Of a stretch of DNA of 64,000 bases, positions 1 through 10,540 are shown piece after piece. Both the position numbers and the translations under genes were made by a program. Position 1 is the stretch's first letter. Each line of letters opens with the position of its first letter. This DNA is from Yamagishiella unicocca (Eukaryota; Chlorophyta; Chlorophyceae; Chlamydomonadales; Volvocaceae): contig BDSL01000003.1 in NCBI GenBank assembly GCA_003116995.1, positions 1,302,001-1,366,000 of the forward strand. The letters are read 5' to 3'. The notes beneath the pieces were generated by a model. That model was not told the DNA's origin. It saw only the letters and a list, made by a program, of their open reading frames with translations, and ran no database searches.

Positions 1-927
1 CGCACAGCTCTGGTGCAGGATCACGGCCTATGTTAGCTGCTGGTGCGGTGGCACGTGTGGCTTGCTTTCAACGTAAATTCCTGGCCTGGGTACTGGACGG
101 CCTGGGTACTGGACGGCCGTGCGCTTGGCGATCCTGCTGCTGCAAATCACAGCCAAGTAGCTGGCGCATGGCTCGGGGCCGAACCGTCCTTTGGGGATAC
201 GCACTGCCGGCGCGCTGCGGGCGGAGAGAAGGCGGCGCTGAGGAGGGAGCGCTGGCTGGCCCTTAGCTCTGGCTGGCCTTGTGAACGCATGCGCTGTGGT
301 GATCTGGCCCGACTGCTGGTGTTCTCTGCCCCGCTGTGGCATCAGCGCATCCCATGGCGCTGGCGCCTGGTGTCTCCCGCTGCCTCTTGACTGGAGCCCC
401 TCGGGAGCCTTGCTGTCGCCGCCTCCCACTGCTCGTGTTGGGCACCTTGCGTGGACCCGGCTGCGAGCGGGCTGCTGGGCTGCGGCATGGAGAGCTAGTG
501 GGCGCGGGAGGCTTCATGCGGTGGCTAGCGCTGGGAGGCCGCCAGCGGATGCGTGCGACAAGCGAGAGGAGGAGGGGGGCGTTCCACCGTGACGTGGCGG
601 CTGTATGGCGCGATGGCTTTCTGGATGGATGCACGGAAGGATGGAGCGAGCTGGGGGCGCTGGTGGCTGGCTCTCGCCCCGGAGCTCGGAGGCACCGGCC
701 GTGGGTGTCTTTTGCCGACCGCAGATAAAATCCCTTTCACCGCCCCAAAGCGTCACAGTGCGTTGACACCAGTTGCTTCGATCCCTGGGCGCCCCAATGC
801 TGCCCGCTCCGTCTCCTCTTCCACACACACTGACGATCTGCTCCTCATCTGGCGTGCCGCTTGGGTGCCCTCGTCCCCTCTCCCCTTGTGTCCCGCTTGC
901 CTCCTTTTGGTGTAATGGCTGCTTCAG
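1..927 (+). other. Intron (3' part) of the SR-protein gene, no exon seen
   Basis: No stretch here reads as an RRM or other recognisable exon on the + strand. The last 150 bases are pyrimidine-rich and end in a good acceptor (TTCAG at 923-927), so the block is read as the distal part of a long intron upstream of the RS-coding exon. An alternative exon cannot be excluded; long alternatively spliced introns are common in SR-protein genes. Confidence 0.5.
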
Positions 928-1156
928 GTCGAGGTCGCGGTCGCGCAGCGCCAAGCGCGAGAGCCCAAGCCGCTCCCGCTCTCGCAGCCCGGTTGCCAAG
1001 CCGAAGTCCAAGTCGAAGTCCAAGTCGCGATCCCGGTCCCGGACGCGGTCGCGGTCGCGGTCTCGGAGCCGGTCTCGGAGCCCCGCGGCCGACATTGTCA
1101 AGGAGGCCGAACGGAAGGAGCCCGAGCGCGACGAGGAGGACCGCCGCTCGCAGTAG
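928..1156 (+). CDS. SR-type splicing factor, C-terminal RS-domain exon (partial)
   Basis: Terminal coding exon of a serine/arginine-rich pre-mRNA splicing factor that would act in nuclear spliceosome assembly. It starts after the acceptor at 926-927, contributes one base to a split codon, then encodes 75 residues to a TAG at 1154-1156. The translation is dominated by RS, KS and SP dipeptides (for example RSRSRSRSRSRSP), followed by an acidic/basic tail ending DEEDRRSQ. The RRM domain(s) that would name the subfamily lie to the left of the window. A donor-like GTGAGT follows the stop at about 1174, so 3'UTR splicing is possible. The RS nature is plain; the exact family member cannot be told. 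Confidence 0.75.
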
Positions 1157-1927
1157 GCTGCCGAACGGAACAACGTGAGTGCACGGAGGGGACACGCGGA
1201 CTGGTTGTCCATCGCGCGACGCGCGGGTGGATATTCAGTTCTGCTGATGGGTGTGCTCATAATACCATAAGGAGTACAACTAGGTGGTATTTTTATCTAA
1301 TGCTGCAGAATGTTGACCTATGCCGCACAGTTTTTGCCGCACAGTGTTTCGTACCTCTTGCGAGGTGCGTTGTCCTGCATTGGGCTCCGTGGACAAAGTT
1401 TTGTTTGATGCCCTCGTTAAGTGAACGCGGCAACGCTTGTGAGGAGGTTGTGTAGAGAAGTGGCAACCTCTCATGCTGTTAGCAGGCTAGCGATCAAACG
1501 ACAACCCGCACGGCAGACGGAAAGCCGGAATCGTCTCACCCCTAGGGTATGAAATTCCTTGTACAGAAAGCCTCTTGTGTTCCTGCGTTTCGCCGCCCAG
1601 GGTCTGCAAGCTCCTAACCCCGGCTCTCTGTTGCCTCCGATCCGCCCACGCAGACAAATACCCGGAGCACCTACACTTGTCTGTCGACATAAATGTGATG
1701 GCGGTAGGGGAGCTTGAACCGACGGACGTGCTGGTGATGCGTATTAGAAGGTGTAGAAGGGGACGGGACCGGGTGACGCTGAGGATGGCGTGATGCCCTC
1801 GCCGCGATGTCGAATTCCTACAAAAACAAAAGAGCTCCACTTACAGGACATGCCATGACCCGTTTTGCAATGTTGTAACGCACCAGTTGGCTCCGGGTTT
1901 CGTTTCATCTCTCATCCTACGAAGGGT

Positions 1928-1932
1928 TGTAA
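1928..1932 (+). terminator. Poly(A) signal TGTAA of the SR-protein gene
   Basis: TGTAA, the usual chlorophycean poly(A) signal, occurs at 1928-1932, with an earlier copy at 1874-1878, giving a 3'UTR of roughly 0.7-0.8 kb. No other gene is seen between 1157 and 2520. The neighbour BUD23 converges from the right, so this is a tail-to-tail junction. Confidence 0.5.
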
Positions 1933-2450
1933 CACGCTCATCAGGTCTCCTTCCATGTTCAGCAGGGAAGAGTTGCTTACAGAATATTAAAGTTTGGGCG
2001 CACAGTCCACTGTAGTGTGCGCTGAGCTTTGGTGTTATTGGATTTCGTTAACGGTACTGTAAGTTTAGTTGCTGCAATGACATGCGTTCGCGTCGTTGTA
2101 CATTTACAGCAGGCCGACAACGACCAGGAGAAACTGTGTCCCCACTGACTGTGACGATTCCGCCAGCGCGTCTTCCCTTCCTTGCCCTCACATAGGGGGG
2201 CTTCACATACGAGTACACGAGGGAAACTGCTAAATGGCAATCACCAGTATAGCTACTAACAAATGGGCACTAACGACATCCAACCTTGCTGAGGCCAAAC
2301 CGATCTGAGGAGCCAAACGTACGCAGCCCCTGGAATGCCTTGCGATTCCTCACCAACACGCGCGCCACATCCTCTAAATATGTACGTCTGGCCCATCAAC
2401 TCCGCGCAACGCAAAAGCGCTTCGCAGCGACTCAGCCTGACTCAGCGGCC

Positions 2451-2455
2451 TTACA
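2451..2455 (-). terminator. Candidate poly(A) signal of BUD23
   Basis: TTACA on the + strand (TGTAA on the - strand) lies 66 nt past the BUD23 stop. Further copies at 2104-2108 and 1977-1981 would give longer 3'UTRs reaching almost to the SR-gene end. Confidence 0.4.
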
Positions 2456-2520
2456 CTTCCCAGTGCCACAGCAACCACCCGGCCACCGAAACCACAGCGT
2501 TGCGCTGCCTACGGCGGCTT

Positions 2521-4883
2521 TCAAACGACGTGCTTGCGCTTGCGGCCGGTGTACTTGGTGTCGGGCGCGATGTCGTACCCTTTCTTGCGCATCTGGTCCT
2601 TCTTCTTCAGCACCCAGTCACGACCCTTGGTTCCGGCGCCGCTGCCCGTCTTGCGCCGCTTGTTGCGGTCGCGGCCGGCCATCTGTAGGTACCACACATT
2701 TACAGCAGCATCAAGGTAACAAGCCATCGACCGTCTTCACGAATTAGGGTGCTCGTCAGCAACAACGAGACGGCACACCGCGGCGATGGCCGTACAGCCA
2801 TAAGCGGCAGAACCACCGCACGAGATGGAAGCGTGGATAGACGCGGGCGCCCACGTGACCGTAGGAATCGGGCTCCACACCACCGCAACGCAATCGTCAT
2901 CGCAATCGCTGTCGGCCAGCGGACCCCCCCGTCCGCGCCCTGCCGGGAACCCACCTTGACCTCTGCCGCCGCCTCCTCGTCCTCCGGCTCGCTGCCGTCC
3001 AGCCCCTTGGCATGGGGCACGGTGCTGCTGGTCCCCACCATGAGCACCAGAAAGTACTTCTTGGCCCGGGTGGAGTGCGGGAAGTCCACCACAAGGCCGC
3101 CGGAGAAGCCAACCTGAGGGGAGGAGGGCGTCAGGGGGTGTCGGCGCGCCAGGCGAGTGTAGGGGCGACGGTGGGGTTTGGCGGCATTTGCCAGGATTGA
3201 AAGGGCGATCATCCCAGCCTAGACCAGCCGAAAGGCCCGGGTCGTCGCAGCTTCCCACGCTCCACGCAACCGGAAACTGTCCCGCCTCGCCCCTCCGCCC
3301 ACTTGCTCGCCTTCATCGCTGACGCCACCAGCATCTCCGCCTGCTGGTGGTTCTCCGGGTAGATCTGCAGCACCGCGCGGGCGCCCCGGCGTAGGCTCAT
3401 GTAGAGCGTCTCGAAGAAGCGCTTCATGCGCTTGCTGGCGGACGGCAAAAGGGGGGGAGGGGAGAGGGAAGAGGCGGCGGTGGTACCATCAGCACGGCTA
3501 CGGCGTCCGCATGCAGCGGTGATACCGGAATCTCAGCAGCGGTGCCTCAGCTGCCACGGGTGCAAAGCGAAGACGGAGGAGCGCATCCACGCAACGCTCG
3601 GGTGCGGGAGGAAACTCTGGCGGAGGGCCAACCAGCCCGGGCAAATTATTTTCTTTAAAAAACATTGTTGGTTATTTCTTTAAAAAACGCCCAGGTCGAG
3701 CCCCGGGCCCAGGTCCAGCCCAGGTAGGCCTCGAGATAGGGTACAGGTCGCCAGGTGCTGCACGGTCGCGCGCAGTGCCACGCAGATGTGTGGACGCCAC
3801 GCACCCGCACCCGCTCCGCACGAAGTCCTGCCTTTTGCAGTCCCTCACGCCACCCCAACTGGACCCAGCCGTCAGCCGTCCTCTTTCCCTCTCCCTCTCT
3901 CTCTTTCCTGCTCTGTGTCTTCCACCTAGTTGCCCTCGTCCTGCTCCTCCCCCATCCAGCCTCAGCCCCCACATGCCACAACCCTCGCGGCCTCACCGCG
4001 GTTCGTGCCCCGTCTTGTCCGCGTTGCACAGCCACTGCACCGCAGAGATGCTGATGGCGCCGTCGAAGGCCCCGGGGCGCAGCGGCAGCCCGTGGCCCAG
4101 GTCGCTCAGGACCAGGTCGCCATCCACCTGCAGGTGGAGGGGCGGAGCGCGTGTGTGGGGCGAGCGACGAGCGGGGCTTCTCTTCTGGCGGAGCCGCGGA
4201 CCGCCAACCGCCAGCAGCGCCGCCTCCACCTGCCAGCGGTGCCTCAGACCACGCAGCTGCAGCTCCCTGTTTTCCTGTTTCCTTCTCGGCCGTGTTTCCT
4301 CCTTGCGTCGACCCACGGGTCTCCTCTCCACTCCCCTCACCTCCCGCTCTGACGCCACGTCCAGCATGGCGGCGCTGATGTCCAGGCCGACCCACATGTG
4401 CCCCGCCTCGGTGAGCGCCTCCCCCGACAGCCCGCTGCCGCAGCCCAGGTCCAGAAGCATCCGGGGCATCCCGTCCTGGGGCAGCGACAGCAGCTCCAGA
4501 GCGCGCTCCGTGAGCGAGGCCTGGATGGCAATCATTCGGCTGCGGGAGGGGAGGGCGCGAGATATGTCGGTGCTGGTAGCTGGACGGGAAAAGCTGGAAT
4601 GCCGCCACAAAGGTTAAGATGTTGGGCGCGTGGGGCGGGAGGAGAGCGTGGAGGGATGGTCGCGGGCGTGTGGGTTGAGGTCAGGGTGGGGGGGCTGACA
4701 CCACCTGACGGATGGCGTGCTGCGCGTGGGCTTCGCCCTCTTGCCCCTGTATCCACATCACTGTTCCTGCAGTTGCCCATTCGTGCTATTAACTTACCTG
4801 TTTGTTGTATACTTTCGGGCCTCATCCTCGTTGTAGAAGATGTCCGGGGGAGCCATATGCTCCGGACGCTCGCCTTTGCCCAT
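2521..4883 (-). CDS. 18S rRNA (guanine-N7)-methyltransferase BUD23/WBSCR22
   Basis: SAM-dependent methyltransferase that, with TRMT112, makes m7G in 18S rRNA during nuclear 40S maturation. Exons on the - strand: 4883-4798, 4539-4341, 4127-3997, 3434-3311, 3113-2955, 2682-2521; phases join cleanly to 286 aa (human 281). The N-terminus reads GERPEHMAPPDIFYNEDEA, matching the family start, and fixes ATG at 4883. SAM motif I is LLDLGCGSG (about residues 57-65), then HMWVGLDISAAMLD. The middle has FDGAISISAVQWLCNA and RGARAVLQIYPEN, and GFSGGLVVDFPHS follows. The C-terminal WBS-methyltransferase tail has DWVLKKKDQMRKKG and DTKYTGRKRK. No key residue is missing. Intron 4 (3114-3310) has a GC donor. 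BBIP1 lies just upstream on the same strand. Confidence 0.95.
3114..3310 (-). other. GC-AG intron 4 of BUD23
   Basis: Reading the - strand, exon 4 ends AAG and the intron begins GCGAGC, identical to the local GTGAGC donor consensus except for C at +2. Frame and conserved protein sequence (SAMK joined to VGFSGG) require this junction. No GT donor nearby keeps the frame. Confidence 0.8.
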
Positions 4884-4972
4884 GTTTCCGTGTGACTTAA
4901 AAGAGTAATCAAGGGAAGTTGCTATCGTTAACTAAATTTCTAGCTATGACGGCGCCCGTATGGCCCCTAAAA

Positions 4973-5331
4973 TTAGAAAGCTGAGAAGCCGGAAGTCGCA
5001 GTCGCAGTCATAGGCCGCGCTGACCCAGGGCGCTGCTGAGGGGCCTGCTGCTTAGCTACTTCAGATATCTTGGCCTGTAATTGCATGAAGGGTGCAGCAA
5101 GTAAATAGACAGCAGTATGCACAACTGCAAAGCCTCAGCAATACCCATATATCTCCCAACCCCGCGTGAAGGCCGCCTTACTTCCATCTCCTCGAGCTTT
5201 TGCAAAGTAATCGACTTAAGAGGCATAAGCTTGGGTTTGCACAGGATTTCGGTGAGGTTGCCCTTCTCGCTGACAACTAGACCGGCCTTCGGCAGAACTT
5301 CCTTAACGCCAGATGGCTTCTGTGCGTTCAT
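4973..5331 (-). CDS. BBSome-interacting protein 1 (BBIP10/BBS18)
   Basis: Smallest BBSome subunit, needed for assembly of the BBSome coat that moves membrane proteins in cilia. Two - strand exons: 5331-5182 (50 codons) and 5074-4973 (33 codons plus TAA), separated by a 107-nt GT-AG intron; 83 aa against 92 in human. Exon 1 carries the family signature: EVLPKAG, then CKPKLMPLKSITLQKLEEM, very close to animal BBIP1. Exon 2 (AKISEVAKQQAP...) continues the short helix and ends TATATSGFSAF. The start at 5331 (MNAQKPSG) is preferred by length; an in-frame ATG at 5394 would add about 20 Arg-rich residues. Its stop is 89 nt from the BUD23 start with no TGTAA between, suggesting cotranscription. It is short enough to be missed by automatic annotation. 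Confidence 0.92.
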
Positions 5332-5700
5332 TTGAAAGTGTAAAATGCCATACGTGTGGGGCAAGGCGAAGTTGCGGCGGCGCCGGCTACGCAACTTGAG
5401 AAACGTACAGGACCAGCTTAGGAATGCCGAGCTCAGATGTCCATACCGTAATATTCATGCAAGCCAGCGGGGAAAAAACTGTTGTTCCTTCTCAACGACA
5501 TCAACCGCTTAGCTCCGAGACCGTCGTACGTGCCCTCGCGAAACTTCTGCTCTCGAAATTCCTGTTACGCGTGGATAATTGCATCCATCTTTCACATAGT
5601 GCTGAAAATCTCCTCACTGCTTTGAAAAACTTGCGCACTGCGCTTAAGGCAAAGTGCATACTCGACACTAGCACAAAACGGACGTGCCTTCTTAACGCAA
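5332..5700. promoter_or_regulatory. Divergent promoter region between BBIP1 and the FKBP gene
   Basis: The 369 bases separating the two start codons must hold both 5'UTRs and both promoters. The stretch is less GC-rich than the surrounding genes. No convincing TATA box or other named element was identified by eye. Confidence 0.5.
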
Positions 5701-8700
5701 ATGGCAGAGGACGAGGTCGCTGCTCCCGCTGCCGTGGTCGATCCCATGGAGGACTCTACAGCTGATCTGGCGCCCCTTCCTGACGCTGCTGCTGGTGCGT
5801 TTGCGGCATCGCGAGCCATCGGCCGCAAGGATGCTCCCGCACCCGCCTGTTTTCGCTGCCGCGCCGATTTCCGCGCTCCCTTATGAACACATCCTGCAGG
5901 TGAGGCTCTAAATGATCAGGCCATGGAGGACGATTTGGACTTCCCGGACATGGTTGGCAAGGAGGTGAAGCTCACGGTAAGCTCGGCTCTCTTACGGGAA
6001 AGTGCCTCGCTGTGTTGCTGATCCCAACCTGTGTTCGCCTTAGTGCTGCTACGGTACTAAGCTCCGCGGCATTTTCGGAGCGCGCGGCCGGCGCCCAGCT
6101 CCTTGCTGCCGCAACTCCCCCGCCACTGCTGCTGCTGCTGTCGCTGCCAGTGCCCACATTCCCGCAGTTGCTTGCTGCTCTTGCTGCCTTATCTGCCCAG
6201 CGGCCGCCGCTGCTGCTCCGGCGTGTACGAATCCTATCGTCTGATGGGATTCCGGGTCTCGCCGTACCGGGGCAGGGCCAGCGCCCCCACGTCCGCAACC
6301 CCCTCCGCACACGCAGCACACGCAGCACGCGCAGCACCCGCGCCAGCCGCTCCGTCCCATCCCCGATGCCGCTCATGTCTGGGATCAGATCGCCTGACTT
6401 CCCACACGGCGGAAAAACGCGACTCAATCCCGCCGGACCCGCCCCCGCTGCTGCTGCTTCCCCACTCCCGGCCCTCCACCATAGGACGACGGTGGCGTCA
6501 TCAAAAAGATCATCACCATGGGTAGCGGCTGGGAGACTCCGGAGACGGGAGACGAAGTCACGGGTGGGTAGATGCGTGCGTGTAGGAGGAGGAATGGTTC
6601 CGGAGCTGGACAAATGGCGCATGTGTGGTTGCGGGGATGGCGGGGAAGCGGCAATACCCTAGCCCCTCGTCCGAGTGTAGACCCCCGCTGGCCCTCAGGC
6701 TGCCGCCAGAGGAGACCGTTCCAGGGAGGGGGGAGGGGGAACTCATCCCGCCATCGACCAGCTACGCGGTGCGGCTGCTCCAACCCACCAACCCACCAAC
6801 CCACCAAACCGCCAACCCACCAACCCACCAACCCACCAAACCGCCAACCCACCAACCCCTCGACCCTACCGCCGCATCCCCCTCCCTCCGCCCTCCCTGC
6901 AGTCCACTACGTGGGCACCCTGGAGGATGGCTCCAAGTTCGACAGCAGCCGGGACCGGGACGACCCCTTCGTCTTCACGCTGGGCCAGGGTACGACGGGA
7001 GGGACGGAGGAGGGGGAAGGTGTCTAGGCTTAGCGGAAGGGGGAAGGCCGGGAGGAGGGCGGCAGCTGCTGGTGTGCAGCCGCGTGCGAGACAAGAGTCG
7101 GGGGCGCGAGGGTGGCTTGCGGCCTTGTAGGTCGTGGTGTACCTCCATCGGTCGCCTGAGGAGGCATGGCCGCGGGCCGGCATCACTGCTGGGGCAATAG
7201 GGGGTTGAGAGGGAGCCCGTGGGTTTCGACCCACGGGTCGACACATGCGGAGCAGTCGCGTTTGCATCTGCAGACGAAGGGGGGGGCGCCTCGTAGCGCG
7301 AAGGGTCTGAACATCCAACAACAACAACAACAACAATAACAACAGCGTGCTGCTGTGCGGGGGCTACAGTTGAGCACCCCTTCGCAACGACAATATGTCG
7401 TACATGTGGCGACAGTCCCTTGCTGTCCCCCCCCCTCCGCTGCGCCCCCTCCAGGCCGCGTGATCAAGGGCTGGGACACGGGGGTGGCCCAGATGAAGAA
7501 GGGCGAGAAGGCGCTGCTCATCTGCAAGCCCGAGTACGCGTACGGCGAGCAGGGCAGCCCCCCCAAGATCCCTCCCAACGCCACGCTGAACTTCGAGGTG
7601 TGTTTGGAAAGAGGGCCCGAGCGAGGGGAAGGGGCGGCCCACCCCGTGGGGATCGTTTACCCCATCCCACCGCATTTTGGGCCCAGCGCTCGAGGTGTGT
7701 TTTGGGAAGCTCCTTTGTTACCCTCCGCTTCCATTCCGACCCCCGCCCTGCAGGTCGAGCTGTTGAGCTGGCGCAGTATCAAGGATATTACCGGCGACGG
7801 CGGCATCATCAAGACGGTCCTGGCGGAGGGCTCGGGCTGGGAGCACTGCCAGGACCTGTTCGAGGCCAAGGGTGAGGCGGTGTGGGGGCGGCAGCTGGTG
7901 TGTGTGTGTTTTAAGTATGCTGAGCTGAGCCGCGAAGGAGACTGTGTGTGTGTGTGTGTGTGTGCGGGGGGGTGCTGGGGGTGGAAGTGCAAGGAGAAGG
8001 TGAAATGGCTGCGCCGCGGTTTGACCCTGTGTGGGAAGGAGACGTTAGATGGGGTGTGAGAAGGAGACGTTAGATGAGGGAGTGGGGTCCAAGGCGTTGG
8101 CAGCGAAGGAGCGTTCCCTGGGCTTCGCACTGCGATACCTGGTGACGCGCATGTGTCCCACCTGACTGGCGCCACCCCCTAACCCTACAGCCAAATCCGA
8201 GTCCCCAACTCCACGCCACGCTCGCTTCGCGCCCTCCTCTCCCCTACCCTCCTAAGCCGCCCCCCCGGGGCCTTCCTCACCGCCCCCGCACGTTCCCCAA
8301 ATATCTGCCCCCCCTGCCACTCGGATTTCCTTTTATCCCCCCCCCCCTGCCACGCGCGCAGTGTCGTACTCTGCCCGCGTCGCCGGCTCCGAGACCCCCT
8401 TCGCCTCGAGCGACGAGGCGCTTTTCACCGTGGGCGAGGGTCTGCTCGTGCCGGCCGTCAAGGTGGCGATCAAGACCATGAAGAAGGGCGAGAAGGCGGA
8501 GCTAAAGGTCAAGCCGGAATGTGAGGCTGGTGGCGGCGGCGTTGGGGGGCGGCGAGGAAACCCCGGGTTACACCGGTTACACGGCATAGTAGACGGAGGG
8601 CAGAAACTAGCCGGCGCATTGTTTTCGGACGCGCGGCGATTGGGGGAGGGTGTGGCGGGGAGACCCGGTCGCCTGTGGCGGCGGAGGTGGAGGACCAGTG

Positions 8701-10491
8701 CAGCGAGGGAGGGCTGGTGGGAGCGGGAGCTCCTCGTGCCAGGGGCATCGGTAGGGAAACTGAAGGCAGCTCCGAAAACCTAGATCGGCACTTACAACAG
8801 CCGCGCTTGCCCCGCTCTCCCCTGTCCTCTTCCACGCAGATGGTTTCGGAGAGGCTGGCAGCGAGCAGTACGGCGTGGGCCCCAATGCGGATCTGGAGAT
8901 CGTGCTGGAGGTGTTGGGCTGGCACCAAGTGAGTGCCGCCGGGCTGTCGTACCGTTGGACCGCTTCTGACCGCTTTGGTCCCTCAGATCCGCACGTACTG
9001 TTAAACGAACTCACTCCCTGCTAGCCCCGGGCGCACCCTCAACACGCGGCATCGGACCCCTCCCCCATACCCACCCGCAACATTAATCGTCTGCATGACT
9101 CACGCCCCCCACCCCATCCCGCGCACCCCATCCCTGGCCTCCGCCGCCTGCACCCTTTCCACGCATCTGTAGTGCACGCAAAACCCCCCTGCCCCGCGCC
9201 CCTCCACCCACCCTCTCTCCCCCGTCTCCACGGGTTTGCTCTCTCCCCCTCCCCTCCGCTCCCTCCCCCCCCTCCGTTCCTTTATCCTGTCCTTTTCGCG
9301 TCAACGGTTTCCATGCCACCCCTCCGTTCCCCTCCCCTCCCCTCCGTTCCCCCAGGTCGAGAACGTCACCCCAGACGGCGGCGTCGTCAAGAAGACCCTG
9401 GAGGCCAACGAGGACGAGTACAAGAAGCCTAACGAGGGCGCCAAGGTCACAGTGAGGGTCACAGGTGCGGGGTCAGCTTAGGAACGCGTGTTGGTCGTAT
9501 GGGATGGCTGGTGTGTGGATGGGGCGGCGGCGGGGGCTTTGCGGGGGCTTTGCGCGTCCGGGGAGGGGGGGCGAGGGGGCTTGGCTGGTGATGCCGGCCA
9601 GCCATGCTACTTGCTAATGTGTTCTCCTTTCCCCGTACCGCCCATGCAGGCCATGCGTTCCAAACCCGTCGTACTCATATGAGCATATCCGGATACTAGG
9701 CCTGCGGCCTCGTAGGACCACCAACACGCGCCCAAACCAACCCAACCCAAACCAACCCACGGTCACCCGCCCCCTCAGGCCGGCTGCTGTCTGACGGCTC
9801 GGTGTTCATGCGCCACCAGGAGGGCGATGAGCTGGTGTTCACCACCGGAGAGGAGCAGGTGCGGTTGGGTCGGCGGGATGGAGTGTCGGGGGCCGTCCCG
9901 GAGGCGCACCCCCGACGTCCGTACTGACGGGCCCGGCATGTGAGGGGCAAGAGGGCAGGCCGCGGAGGTGCGACCGGATCAGGGGGGGAACGGCGGATGG
10001 GGCCACCTGTTTCCAAGGTCTGTGTTTGAGACTGGCGTGCGGGGACATGACGGAATGCCACCGCCATTACACCTTTCGCCATGCTTCGTACCTTCATGCC
10101 CTCCCGCCTGAACCCGCAGCAACCCAGTGGATATGGACCCCTGCCCCGCGCCGGACCCAAGTGGTGTATCGTCATCACCATTGCCACTAACCCACCTCCA
10201 CCCTCAAACACGCACTTACAACGCGCCCCGATGCCCCCCCGACACCGGTTTTCCGGTGGTGTCCCCTTCGAGCCCCCGAACAGATATGCGAGGGGCTGGA
10301 GGCGGCGGTGATGAAGATGAAGAAGACCGAGAAGGCGGTCGTCACCATCACCGACCCAGCCCAGGGTTTCGGGACCGAGGCCGACTTCGCAGCCCCCCTG
10401 GCGACGGTGCCGGCGGGCAGCTCGCTGGTGTACGACGTGGAGCTGGTGGACTTTGAAAACGTGAGTACGACTATGTCGTACGGTCGTACAT

Positions 10492-10540
<49 letters not shown>

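Noticed and set aside
773..927. Extending the SR-protein exon upstream of 928
   Set aside because: The open frame runs on, but the upstream residues are not RS-like and a clear polypyrimidine tract and acceptor end at 927.
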